Shown here: positions 1 through 9,495 of the stretch, piece after piece
How positions within the stretch are numbered: the stretch's first letter is position 1
Layout: the number at the start of each line of letters is the position of its first letter
Source: Brachionus plicatilis
Lineage: Eukaryota; Rotifera; Eurotatoria; Ploima; Brachionidae
NCBI GenBank assembly: GCA_010279815.1
Contig: QEOQ01000303.1
Coordinates: 2,329,467-2,382,395, forward strand
Length of the DNA: 52,929 bases
Reading direction: 5' to 3'
Notes under the pieces: model-generated
Told to the model about the DNA's origin: nothing
Database searches by the model: none
Seen by the model: the letters and a program-made list of their open reading frames with translations, nothing else
Program-made: the position numbers and the translations under genes

Positions 1-181
1 TTACTTTTCTAGATAAAAAAATTTAAACAAAACATGTAAATGTTATTTAATTTAAATTTTTAGATTGTGAAATATTTTAAAAACATAAATTAAATTTTTT
101 TTTAAACAACTTCTAATTTTCAAAACAAAAAGGTAAACAAAAAAAATAAATGATAACTAATGTGTTTTATCTGAAAAAAAG

Positions 182-1123
182 ATGGAAATTTTGACGGAAT
201 TTATTCTAAGAACTGAGGAAGCAATAAATATTTTGGAAAGCAAAAAAAATGATATGGAGAGATACCACCAAAATTCAAATATAGCTCGAACTGTAGGAAC
301 ATCTGTGTCGACAGCAGGCGCAGGTCTATTTGTGGGTGCACTTTTGCTAGCTCCGTTTACCGGTGGAATCTCAATAGTAGCAGCAAGTGGTATAGGTGCC
401 ACATGTGGTATAGGCGGAGCGGTGGTCAACATAGGCACTGAAGTAACAGACCACTTCACTTCAAGAGCATTCACTAGTCAAATCAATGACATAATCGAAG
501 AAAGAAATAGAATTGGACAACAACTCAGGGAAAACTTTGAAAATATTGAAAATATTACAAATGAATTTGTACAAGAAGGAATGGATGAAGATGATGCAGT
601 TGCCAATGCTACATTTTTGGTCTTCAAAAGAGGAATCACTAGTGCCAATTTATTGCGCATTCACAACATAAATTCCATTGTTGGTGCTGGTTCTGGTATA
701 AATTTTGCTATAAATAGTGGCGGTCAAATTTGGCGCAGTATGCGACTTCAATCGCTGGCCATGAGGAAAGTGCTTGCTAGTTTAGGTGTCAATGTATCAA
801 GAAAAGCTGCCATGACATTTATACGAAGTGGAACAGTTATTTTGTCAGCTGCTTTTATTTATTTTGATGTCAAATCGTTGATTGAATGCTGGCAAAGTAA
901 ACATCCGAGCATGGCTCAAGTAGAAGAGATTATAGGTAAATTAAAAGAAGAATTAGTTAATCTTATAGAACTAAGAAAATGGCTAATTGAATCATCAATG
1001 GATCCATGTGATGATATAAAAATTAAGTTTAAAACATTATTTTTTCTTTCTATACTTTCTTTTTGTTTATTTTTTTTATTTGACATTTTTTTGTTGAATA
1101 AAAATGGTGATCTTGATAAATAA
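182..1123 (+). CDS. Apolipoprotein-L-like membrane protein, copy 1 (with C-terminal anchor)
   Basis: This is a 313-residue single-exon frame from ATG to TAA. Residues 36-88 form a Gly/Ala-rich hydrophobic hairpin containing LLLAPFTGGISIV, which resembles the signature of the apolipoprotein L family (GxxLAPFTxGxSL). Residues 95-130 are charged and helical, 209-229 are a third hydrophobic stretch, and 241-268 are an amphipathic helix, the order seen in ApoL proteins. Members of that family insert into membranes and some form ion channels. A very hydrophobic segment at about 285-304, followed by a short polar tail, looks like a tail anchor and is absent from the paralogue at 10067. No signal peptide is seen, so a cytosolic protein inserting into an internal membrane is the best guess. 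The family call rests on motif recognition, and the function in this organism is unknown. Confidence 0.75.
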   Translation: MEILTEFILRTEEAINILESKKNDMERYHQNSNIARTVGTSVSTAGAGLFVGALLLAPFTGGISIVAASGIGATCGIGGAVVNIGTEVTDHFTSRAFTSQINDIIEERNRIGQQLRENFENIENITNEFVQEGMDEDDAVANATFLVFKRGITSANLLRIHNINSIVGAGSGINFAINSGGQIWRSMRLQSLAMRKVLASLGVNVSRKAAMTFIRSGTVILSAAFIYFDVKSLIECWQSKHPSMAQVEEIIGKLKEELVNLIELRKWLIESSMDPCDDIKIKFKTLFFLSILSFCLFFLFDIFLLNKNGDLDK

Positions 1124-1290
1124 TTCAGGTTAAAATAAAAATTAAAAATCAATTTATTACATATCTTTATATCTTTTTTTTAATTTCGTTTATTATAATC
1201 CTTTTTACTTTATTTTTATTTTACTTTATATTTATTTATTTTTTTTTTTTATTTTACTTAACTTAAATTTTTCCATTATTTTTTTTTTAA
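1124..1290. other. AT-rich, T-tract interval after the ApoL-like gene
   Basis: No gene is seen. Long T tracts lead directly into a LINE 3' tail, so this is a mix of the ApoL 3' UTR and a short, 5'-truncated LINE insertion. Confidence 0.5.
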
Positions 1291-1345
1291 ACTCTGAAGG
1301 AGCATTAGCTCGGTACAGACAAACAAATAAATCAATTATTTTAAT
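1291..1345 (+). repeat. LINE 3' tail (GAGC hairpin type)
   Basis: The segment reads CTGAAGGAGC, ATTA, GCTC, then GGTACAGACAAACAAATAAAT. GAGC/GCTC form a 4-bp stem closed by a 4-base loop. The same arrangement ends the LINE fragments at 14212 and 32908 and recurs on the minus strand at 4921. It is read as a severely 5'-truncated insertion of the Jockey-like LINE family whose open frame lies at 12002-14122. Confidence 0.7.
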
Positions 1346-1510
1346 TGTTTCCATAACTGGTTATTTTTAAAAGCAGTCCCCTTAAGATTGATACTGCACT
1401 ACCCTCTTAAGTTTGGGACCAGCGAACTGCCTTCTGTTAGGAAGCACGTGGTTATTTCTTTTTATGGTAAAAAATTTTACTTTTATATTTTTAAACTATT
1501 TTTTATAATT

Positions 1511-1562
1511 TTACATCGCCAGAATTGGCGTTAATTGTATCTAAAAGATAAATAAATAAACA
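1511..1562 (+). repeat. Second type of LINE-like 3' tail (CGCCA hairpin)
   Basis: A perfect 5-bp stem (CGCCA, loop GAAT, TGGCG at 1517-1530) is followed by GTATCTAAAAGATAAATAAATAAA. The layout is the same as the GAGC tail: a short hairpin, then a GTAYC-like word, then AAATAAAT repeats. It probably marks the end of a related LINE family. The associated coding part is not present here. Confidence 0.45.
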
Positions 1563-1569
1563 CACATAC

Positions 1570-1785
1570 AATTGTAAATTTAACAAAAAAGGTTGCAAAA
1601 AATCAATATATTTCAAAGTTAAAAATGGTGAAACAAATAGTTCAGTTTATGTTTCAGACAATCAACATCCAAATCATTCAAACGATGAAAATTCTGCTGA
1701 TGTTCCTTTTCAGACAAAAGAAAAAAATTTGCATTTTCGATCACTTGGACAGATCAAAAAGATAAGGTACACAAGAAATGCTTTG
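1570..1785 (+). pseudogene. FLYWCH-like zinc-finger fragment of a MULE-type transposase
   Basis: A short frame reads NCKFNKKGC then SSVYVSDNQHPNHSNDE. It aligns by eye with YCKYLKHGR and CFISDDEHTNHPNDEE in the MULE gene at 14288. The spaced Cys, Cys, His-x-x-x-His pattern is that of the FLYWCH DNA-binding domain that precedes MULE transposases. The frame ends within 75 codons and no catalytic domain follows, so this is a dead fragment. Confidence 0.55.
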
Positions 1786-1941
1786 TGAAAAAATTTGGAT
1801 CTAAAATGAGTTAGTGAAGATACTGGGCTTGTCCAAATGAATGTGGTAAAAATAATATTTTTTGTGGTAGAAATAAAAAAAAAAATTTTTATTAATACTT
1901 TTGGTATTTTTCTTATTAATTTGGTGTCAATGTGAAAAAAA

Positions 1942-3175
1942 GGCAAATTGAAGTTTCAGATCAAACAGATCAAAACGATCATTTAAAATTTTAAAACTTT
2001 ATTAATCTAATGATTTTAATAATTTTTAAAAAATAAATACTAAACATCACTAGACATGTTATGTTTAATAATGGTTCAATATCAAATTATCATCAAAATG
2101 ATTGATCTCTAATTTATTTAACAAAAACAATCAATAATTTAAATAATTCAGGTTAAGTTAATTCACAAATTCAAATTTATAACTTTTATATCCATTCATT
2201 CAAACTAAAATAATTTTATTTTTCTACTTTAATGCATTTAAAATTTTAAAACAGTTAATTTTTTTGTCTTTAAAAGTAAGTTTTCATTAAAATCAATTAA
2301 AAAATTTAAACCTATTAAAGTTCAATAAAAAGGGACATTTAAAAATTTTAAATATGAAAATATACTTGACATGATATGTCAAGTAATTTCTTTGGAAAAA
2401 AATTTTGGGTCATGTCCAGAATGTGATCAAGTGTTCACCAAAAAATGTGATCATAGGTATCATGTCTAGAATGTGATCATTTTGACCACAAAAATATTAA
2501 GTGTACTCTTTGTGATCAAAAATTGATCCTCAAAATTTTTTTTGATCACATTAAATTTTTTTGTTGAAATCAAAAATTTTTTTCATTATAGAAATTTCAA
2601 AATTTTAAAATTATGTTAATATTGAATGAAATAAAAAAATTAAAAAAAAAATGCAACTGACCATAATAAACTATACGTTTTTGAAATATAAATCAAATTT
2701 AAAAACCGTAAAAGAAAAAGCATTTTTTATAAAGAAATTGCTTTGGTCCCAGTAGAATCGTCCGATGCAGCTAAATTAGCTGCAAAAAAAGCATTAAACA
2801 AACAGTCAAAACCGGTAGAATGTAGCATTTGTGGTGAATTTATGAAAAATGAAAAGGGTGTTTAATTGCACATTTAGATATTGTTTTATTTTATTTTGGA
2901 AATTGAGACTTAAATTTATTTTTTGAAAATTGGTAATAAAGTTTAGTATATTTTAAAGAATTTCCTGATCATTTTTCATTTGAAAAAATTTTTCTGATCA
3001 CCAAAAAAAATTAATTTTTATTTTTTCATAAATTAAGGGCTTTTTTGATCACGAAATATGCGATCATTGATCACTGATCTGGACATGACCAAAATTTTTT
3101 TTTTCTTTATTATTTGAAAAAATATTATAATTTATATTTTGATCTTTTGATCTTGATCTCAAACTTCAATTTGCC
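1942..3175. mobile_element. Short DNA transposon (MITE family G), copy L, interrupted by a Merlin-like element
   Basis: The ends are inverted repeats: GGCAAATTGAAGTTT at 1942 and AAACTTCAATTTGCC ending at 3175, continuing inward with GATCAA words. Flanking GAAAAAAA (1934-1941) and GAAATAAA (3176-3183) may be an 8-bp target duplication with one mismatch. Without the nested insert at 2407-3098 the element is about 540 bp and has no transposase. A second copy lies in the opposite orientation at 5794-6803. Confidence 0.7.
2407..3090. mobile_element. Merlin-like nonautonomous element nested in MITE copy L
   Basis: Ends GGGTCATGTCCAGA and TCTGGACATGACC are inverted repeats. AAAATTTT flanks both sides (2399-2406 and 3091-3098). 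The sister MITE at 5794 is uninterrupted at this point, which confirms an insertion. The left end resembles that of the Merlin element at 40060 (GGGTC, then AATGTGA, CAA, TGTTCAC). The interior holds a remnant with CSICGEFMKNEKGV (about 2740-2870), half of a C2H2-like finger, broken by a shift before the expected His. No DDE core remains. Confidence 0.6.
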
Positions 3176-3515
3176 GAAATAAATAGTGCCATTTAGTTAT
3201 TTTGTTTTTTTCTTATTAATTGGTGTAATTTTAATAAAATTGGGGTAAAAAACTTAAATTTTGGTGAATTTTATTTAATATTTTGGGTATAGAAAATTAT
3301 TAAGTCATTTAAAAATACCTTTTGACATTAACTAAAGGGACATATATTGTCATTAAAAAAGTTACCAAAAATTTTTAGAAAATGTGCCACTTTTTGATTC
3401 AAAATGCAAAGGCGAATAGAGACTGTATTTTAACAGATGTTTTAGAATAAGCGTTTTTACTTTTATCAGTTTAAATATAAAATAAATTTTTATTTTTTTT
3501 GTCTCTAAATTCAAA

Positions 3516-4128
3516 ATGATCAATTTTACTTTTCTAATAATTGCTCTATCATTTTCTTCAACAAAAGCTTGTAAGTTTGGATCGAACAGAGCTTTTTTGG
3601 TCAAGTTTAAAATTTTTTAATTCATAAGCTTGTCCGAATATTGTGAGTCGTGCCGAATGGGGTGCAAGAGCTCCAATTGGAAGTTCTGAAATGTCTAATC
3701 CAGTTCCTTATGTAGTAATACATCATGGAGCTACAGCTGCTTGCGCCACCAAATCTTCGTGCATCAATTTAGTCAAAAGTTATCAAATTTTACACATGGA
3801 TACAAATAAGTGGGATGATATTGGCTACTCGTTTATCGTTGGTGAAGATGGAAATGTATACGAAGGTAGAGGATGGAGCAGAGTTGGTGCGCACGCACCT
3901 GGCTTCAATACTAATTCCATTGGTATTTGTATTATTGGTGATTTTACCTCAAGATTACCAAATTCGTTGGCCTTAAATGCTGTTAAGAATTTGATTGAAT
4001 GTGGAGTATCTTTGGGGAAAATAAAACCAACATATTCTTTAAGGGGCCATCGTGATTCTTCAGCTACTGAATGTCCTGGCAATACTTTATATACCGAAAT
4101 TAGAAAATGGGCGCAATATGGTTTATGA
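3516..4128 (+). CDS. Secreted peptidoglycan recognition protein (amidase type), two exons
   Basis: Exon 1 is 3516-3570 and exon 2 is 3629-4128. The 58-bp intron has a GTAAGT donor and a CATAAG acceptor, and joining the exons gives 184 residues. Residues 1-18 are a signal peptide ending STKA. The mature protein begins SCPNIVSRAEWGAR, a start typical of short PGRPs. The PGRP/amidase_2 fold fills residues 24-184. The zinc ligands expected from T7-lysozyme-type amidases are present: His50 (VIHHGA), His159 (RGHRD) and Cys167 (ATECPG), plus catalytic Tyr85 (DIGYSF). Cys57 and Cys63 match the conserved disulfide. It is therefore predicted to be an active N-acetylmuramoyl-L-alanine amidase that cleaves bacterial peptidoglycan outside the cell, in immunity or in the gut. 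The gene is intact although repeats surround it. Confidence 0.93.
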
Positions 4129-4530
4129 ATATTTTAGAAGTTAGAATAAATTGTAAATTTTGAGAATTTTTTTTTAATCCTTAAAAAAATTGGTAGTTTT
4201 ACATTTTTAAAAAATTTAAAAAAATTTTTTTTGTTTTCTAAATTAAGAATGCCTAAAATCCTATGTTTTTTTAAAAAGGCCTGATTCATAATTAATGGGA
4301 CGAATATCAAAGAGCATAAAAATTTCTATCCACAAATCCAGTAAAAATCTTCACTAATTTAGTAAAAAAATAACAAAATCAATAAACAATTGAATAATTC
4401 AGTTTATAATATTTATTTCATAAAAAACAAAAAAAGAGAAAAAACACTAATTCAATTAAATCATAACTTTATTTTAATTTTATTCACTAATTAAGTAAAA
4501 AAAAAAATTACATAAAAAAAATAAAAAAAA
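4129..4530. other. AT-rich interval downstream of PGRP
   Basis: No coding frame is recognised. Poly-A and poly-T runs dominate, and the PGRP 3' UTR must lie in the first part. Confidence 0.4.
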
Positions 4531-4641
4531 TTACCTATTTTTTTTGAGAATTTGAGTATAATGAATATCTTCAACTTCGTTTAGTTTGTCGTCGATTGGA
4601 TCGAGCAATACACTCTCTCTTGATTTTGCTTCTGAAGACAT
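4531..4641 (-). pseudogene. N-terminal fragment of a MULE-type transposase gene
   Basis: A 36-codon minus-strand frame begins MSSEAKSRESVLLDP. It matches the start of the MULE gene at 14288 (MSETLSKESVLEDP). Only this N-terminal stub survives before a stop. A LINE 3' tail lies about 90 bp upstream on the same strand, as it does at the 14288 copy. Confidence 0.5.
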
Positions 4642-4689
4642 TTTATTCTAGTTTTATTTAAAGTTTTATTTGAGAATCTATGATGATGA

Positions 4690-4745
4690 TGATAAACGTC
4701 TTTATTTAAATAAATAAATATTGGCTCGAGCTTTCGCTCCTTTGC
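4690..4745 (-). repeat. LINE 3' tail (GAGC hairpin variant)
   Basis: Read on the minus strand: GGAGC, GAAA, GCTC, then AATATTTATTTATTTAAATAAA. The stem is at 4728-4740. The hairpin matches the tails at 1291 and 32908, but the distal part differs, so it is probably a sister subfamily. Confidence 0.5.
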
Positions 4746-4920
4746 CAAGCTTATATAAAATGTTCCAAAAAATAAAAAAAACAAAAAAAACAAATATAAA
4801 ATAAAATTATTATCTCATAAGTTGTACCTTAGAGAATAAAAAAAAAAGAAGAAAAAAATATTTCATTGTTTTTTTTTTTTTAATACGAAAAAAGAGAAGA
4901 AAAGAACTGGAAAAAAACGG

Positions 4921-4980
4921 AGCATTTATTGTTATTATTTATTTGTGTATCTGTACCGAGCTAAAGATCCTTCAGATTGA
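4921..4980 (-). repeat. LINE 3' tail (GAGC hairpin type)
   Basis: On the minus strand it reads CTGAAGGATC, TTTAGCTC, GGTACAGATACACAAATAAATAA, nearly the same as the tail at 1291. One stem base has changed (GATC in place of GAGC). No LINE coding sequence lies upstream, so this is a very short 5'-truncated copy. Confidence 0.6.
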
Positions 4981-5793
4981 AAAAAATTATTTAATTAGTG
5001 AATTAATTTGTGACAGTTTCGCTCTATTAAATATTTTTTATTGATTTTGTGAATAAAAAACCAAATTAGTTTTTTTTTTAATGAAATAGTAAAATTTTTA
5101 CTGAATTTGTGATTTTTTTTTCCAAATTTGTGGTGACGTTTACTGACGTCCAATAACAAAGAAAATAATCTTTAATTTAAAAAGTAATTTTACGTAAATT
5201 TCTTTGCTGAAAATCAGAATTGTTTAGAAGTGGCAAATTAAAGTTTTAATTTGACTTGAAAATCATGTTATAAAATAGATAAAAATTTAGACTTTAAAAA
5301 AAGATAATATTTTATTTAGATATTTATTTAAAAGCTCAGACTCGATCTAATATGTGTACAAAATTTTAGGATAACACCTCTAAAAGATCAAAAGTGAATC
5401 AATTAAAACATAAGACACCTTAGTTTTCATAGTTTTAGATAAAATGCTCATTTTTTAGTGTTTGTTGGCAGGAAGTTCTCGAAAACTTATCGGATAAAAG
5501 TATTTATTGCTCATTTTAATAATTAAAAAATTCTCTACACAAAAATATACGAAAATCATTTTCGTATATTTTTGTATTCAAAATATTCAAATACAAACCA
5601 AATTTATAAATTTAAATTTTTTTTAATTTAAAAAATAAAATTTCTAAGATAGTAAATAAAATATAAAGTGATGGAAGTTCCTAGTTCTGGACAACAGCCT
5701 TTAAAAGTCACGCCGTGTACCACATAATCTAAAAAACGAAATTATAAGAAATGTTCTATTGTTCATAATCATTCGCGAAAAGTAGATTTAAAT
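4981..5793. other. Repeat-poor AT-rich interval with one perfect hairpin
   Basis: No gene is seen. At 5539-5575 an 18-bp perfect inverted repeat (arm ACAAAAATATACGAAAAT) closes around a single base. This would form a very stable hairpin and may be a palindromic MITE end. Confidence 0.4.
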
Positions 5794-6803
5794 GGCAAAT
5801 TGAAGTTTGAGATCAAGATCAAAAGATCAAGATATAAATTGTAATATTTTTTTTAATAATAGAGAAAAAATAAATTTTTTCAAAATCAATCACTTGACAT
5901 GTCATGTCAAGTTTATTTTCATATTTAAAATTTTTAAATGTCCCTTTTTATTGAGCTTTAATAAGTCTAAATATTTTAATTGACTTTAATGAAAACTTAC
6001 TTTTAAAGACAAAAAAATTAACTGTTTTAAAATTTTAAATGTATTAAAGTAGAAAAATAAAATTATTTTAGTTTGAATGAATGGAAATAAAAGTTATAAA
6101 TCTGAATTTGTGAATTAACTTAACCTGAATTATTTAAATTATTGATTGTTTTTATTAAATAAATTAGAGATCAATCATTTTGAGGATAATTTGATATTGA
6201 ACCATTATTAAACATAACATGTCTAGCAGAGTTGTTCATCAAGTCTCAAGTCAAGTCCAAGTCACGACTTGACTTGACTTTTTTTTACAGCAAAAAGTCA
6301 AGTCACAACTTGACTTGACTTTTTTTTTTCAAGGAAAAAGTTAAAAAGTAACTTGAGTTGATGTTTTGTCTGATTTTATTTTTACTAAATTATAGTTTTG
6401 TAAAAATTGAATTTAGATTTTTTACTCTCTAAAATCTTTTTAACGTTTACATTTTTAATAGAATCATTTTGTTTACCAAAAAATTATAAATTTATGAAAT
6501 AATCTTTTGAAAAATATAAAAAAAATCGAGTCAAGTTAAGACTTGACTTTTTACTCATAAAAAAAATCAAGTCAAGTTTAGACTTGACTTGAAATATTTT
6601 AAAAAAGTCAAGTCAAGTTTAGACTTGACTTGAAAAATCTAAAAAAAGTCAAGTCAAGTTTTGACTTGACTTGACTTTATGGTCGAAAGACTTGAAAAAT
6701 AGCGACTTGAGGAACAACTCTGATGTCTAGTGATGTTTAGTATTTATTTCTTAAAAATTATTAAAATCATTAGATTATTTAAGTTTTAAAATTTTAAATT
6801 ATT
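5794..6803. mobile_element. MITE family G, copy R (opposite orientation), interrupted by a hAT-like element
   Basis: It starts GGCAAATTGAAGTTTGAGATC at its inner end and matches the reverse complement of copy L over about 420 bp. The outer end expected near 6900 is missing, so the copy is truncated there. The hAT-like insert at 6227-6722 lies within it. Copies L and R flank the PGRP gene. Confidence 0.65.
6227..6722. mobile_element. hAT-like nonautonomous element built of AAGTCAAGTC repeats
   Basis: The ends CAGAGTTGTTC and GAACAACTCTG are exact inverted repeats. The 8-bp target duplication ATGTCTAG is perfect (6219-6226 and 6723-6730), and MITE copy L carries a single ATGTCTAG at the matching empty site. 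An 8-bp duplication plus CAGxG-type ends indicates the hAT superfamily. The 496-bp interior has no frame and consists of many direct and inverted copies of AAGTCAAGTC, giving strong secondary structure. Confidence 0.8.
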
Positions 6804-7230
6804 TCAAAATTTCGTTTAATTTTAAATATGAAAATGCTTGCAATATTAACCTAAAATTATTTTTTATTTGAAACTAAAAAAAATATTTGAAACATCACTC
6901 TTTTTCAATGTTATTTCAACATCCGATATATTTTGTAATTCAAACTCAAAAAATTAAAACATTTCTATATTGATTTTTTTTCTATGTTTTATTTTCTATC
7001 ATTTGATAGTTCACCAGAAAAATTGTCAGTCTTTTAATATTCAAGGCAAATCAACAAGCTAGTGCCCTTATATTTTTCAAGACTGATTAATACTTCATTT
7101 ATTTAATAATTAAAAAAAAAAATAAAAATAAATACAAAATAAAATACAAAATATTCTTTTTTAAATAAAATTCAAATTTTACATAAAAAATATAAGAAAT
7201 TTCATTTAAATTATATTTTTTTCAGCTAAA

Positions 7231-9429
7231 TTAAAAATTTTTGTAAAATAAATCAAATTTATCGAATAATTTACACGCTTTTTTGTAAATTAAGTTTATA
7301 TTATTTAAAACAGACATTTTAAAGTGATTAAAAATTAAATTGATTTTTTCAATATCAAAATTATTAATTAATTTTGGAAAAAAATAAGAAAATGTCATTT
7401 TACCAAATTTTGATCTAGCCCCATTCAGTACCAATTTATCCGAATTCCGTAAATTCCATTTTAATTTTCTTGAATAATTTGTTTGAAGTTGATCTTTTAA
7501 GATTGTAGGTGCATTATCAAATTTCAAAATATTAAATGAAAAAGTTAATAATTTTGATAAAAAACGATGTTGAAAGGAAAATAAATTATATTTTTCTAAG
7601 AAATTTTTTACAGTATTAAAGTCTTTACCAAAAAAATCAAATTTAAAAAGTTTGTGTAAACAAGTATAATAAAAATTACAAATTTTTTGAAGAATAGGCT
7701 TGCTGAAATAAATAATTAATGACAGGCAATAGTCAAAATAAGGTACGAAATCCCATTGAAAAAGATGGGCAATTTTTATTTTTTTATTAAAATTTTTATT
7801 GAAAAAGTTAAAAAAAAAGATAAATAAAACTAAAAATTAAGCTTTTTTTACAAAATCTGTAATACTGGATTGTTTGGTTTTACATTTTTCTAGTACAATA
7901 TTTTCAGTATTAAACAAAAAGTTAACAACGTTGGAAAAATCTTATTTTTTATTTAGAAAAAAATCTTTTAAATCATTAATTCTTTCGATTGCATCCTTTG
8001 AGCTAAAATCTGACTTTTTTGGTTTTGTAATATCGAATCACTGTCATCTTTGTTCTCAGCATTTGAAATTGAGTTGATAATTTCGATATCTGATAAAGAA
8101 CCCCTCGCTGGTAAATTGGAATCGATTGAAACATTCTTTTTTTTTGAGCAAGTTTATCTGTCATTTTTTTCAATTAGATTAGACAATCAAGTATTTTCAG
8201 TTATTTATATTCAATTATAAAAAGAAAATTAATTGTTTTATTTATATTTTTTTAATCTTTTTTCTTAATACACAAGTGTGAAAGTTTTTTTTTCAAGCTC
8301 GTTATAGGAAGTTTTTTTTCTTAAGAAAATGATTAAGCGGTCTTTCAAAAACAGCTCGTTCTATCAAGTTTTCGTTATATTGAAACTCGTTGTATCGAAA
8401 CAATTTTTATATCTTTTTCTATTGCTCGTAATCGGTTCCGATAATACAGCTCGTTATAAAGAGTTTCTCGTTATATGGGGTCTCGTTATACGGAGGAACG
8501 ACTGTAAGACAAAAGTTTTAAAAAACTGAATTTTCACTGATTTTGATATGTAAAATAACCTTTTTATTGAAAAGAGTTTTTTATTAATCAAAAGAAATAC
8601 GTTAGAGGCATTTTTACTGATGGTTAACTTATTGTCAATTGTAACTCCCAAAAGTTTAAATTCTTTTACTACAGTAACTTGCATATTTTGTATTATTATG
8701 GACGATGGGGGTACTACTCTATTATTAGTAACAAACATACAAAATGTTTTGGCCCAATTTATGTCTAGCTTGTTGGAGTTACACCAAGATGCAATTGGTT
8801 CAATAAAAATTTTAAACTTTTTGATTAGCTCATCAAGAGTTTTTCCAGACAAATAGAAAGTTGTGTCATCTGCGAACAATTTACATTTTAATTCTTTAAT
8901 AAACCAAGGTAAGTCATTTATAAAAATTTAAAAAAAATAAAGGACCAAGTACAGAACCTTGAGGGACTCCAAGTTTCAATTCTTTTGCTGAAGAATTAGT
9001 ATTTTTTAGTTTTGTAAATTATTTTCTATTAGTAAAATAATTAGATATCAAAGATAAGGAGGAATTATCAAAACCATAATGGAATAGCTTTAGAATGAGA
9101 AGATTAGAATCTACTAAGTCAAAAGCATTTCGAAAGTCAATGAAATGAAAAAGAGTAATCAGCTTTTTATCCCTTGCTTCGTTAAGGTCGGATACTAATT
9201 CATGTAGAGCAGTTTCATATGAATAACCTTTGCGAGAGCCATTTTGGCTAGAATAGAAAATGTCATTTAACTCAAAAAAATTTGAAATTTGATTTGAAAT
9301 TAGTTTTTCAAAGACTTTGGCAACTGGTGGTAAGACAGAGATACCTCTAAAATTATTTAAGTCATTCTTTTCACCCTTATTTTTATACAAAGGTGTTACT
9401 ATAGCAAATTTCCATTCATCTGGTACCAC
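7231..9429 (-). pseudogene. LINE reverse transcriptase, broken
   Basis: The minus-strand pieces collinear with non-LTR RT are: WKFAIVTPLYKNKGEKNDLNN and FRGISVLPPVAKVFE (fingers), HFIDFRNAFDLVD (motif A), a GVPQGSVLGPLFF stretch near 8940-8980, FADDTTF (motif C) near 8870, and a C-terminal part through PYFDYCLSLIIYF near 7700 to the stop at 7231. A frameshift lies just after the PQGS motif, near 8930. The frame FKTFVL (about 8510) resumes as PYFDYC (about 7740) once the inserted DNA transposon is removed. The element once copied itself by target-primed reverse transcription and is now inactive. The exact clade (Jockey or CR1-like) cannot be fixed by eye. Confidence 0.75.
7746..8504 (-). mobile_element. 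pogo/Tigger-like DNA transposon derivative inserted in the LINE
   Basis: The right end, read inward, is CAGTCGTTCCTCCGTATAACGAG, followed by several TATAACGAG subterminal repeats, typical of pogo/Tigger ends. TA flanks it at 7744-7745 and 8505-8506, and deleting the insert restores the LINE reading frame. The left end does not match the right terminal repeat, so that end is degraded. On the minus strand a start MTDKLAQKKRMF and a C-terminal KQSSITDFVKKA followed by a stop remain. The latter fits the PCNA-interacting (PIP) motif known at the C-terminus of pogo transposases. The catalytic core is deleted. Confidence 0.65.
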
Positions 9430-9495
9430 GTTTAAGTGTAAACAAGTATTAAAAAAAATTGTAAATAGTTGTCAAAAAGTGTCAGTCTTTTAATA

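Larger units (their letters stand above)
7040..9479 (-). mobile_element. 5'-truncated non-LTR retrotransposon (LINE), minus strand
   Basis: A 16-bp target duplication TGTCAGTCTTTTAATA borders it (7024-7039 and 9480-9495). On the minus strand its 3' end is at 7040 and the 5' end is truncated at 9479 inside the reverse transcriptase. A pogo-like element (7746-8504) has jumped into it. After the RT frame the 3' region is AT-rich and ends ...TTTGCCTTGA with no long poly-A. Confidence 0.75.

Noticed and set aside
157..474. Minus-strand frame opposite the ApoL-like gene
   Set aside because: It is an antisense shadow of a strongly supported coding region with no domain of its own. The same applies to the frames at 10150-10512 and 3825-4082.
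6227..6722. CRISPR-like array of short repeats
   Set aside because: The repeats are contiguous or inverted decamers without unique spacers and lie inside a hAT-like element with target duplication in eukaryotic DNA.
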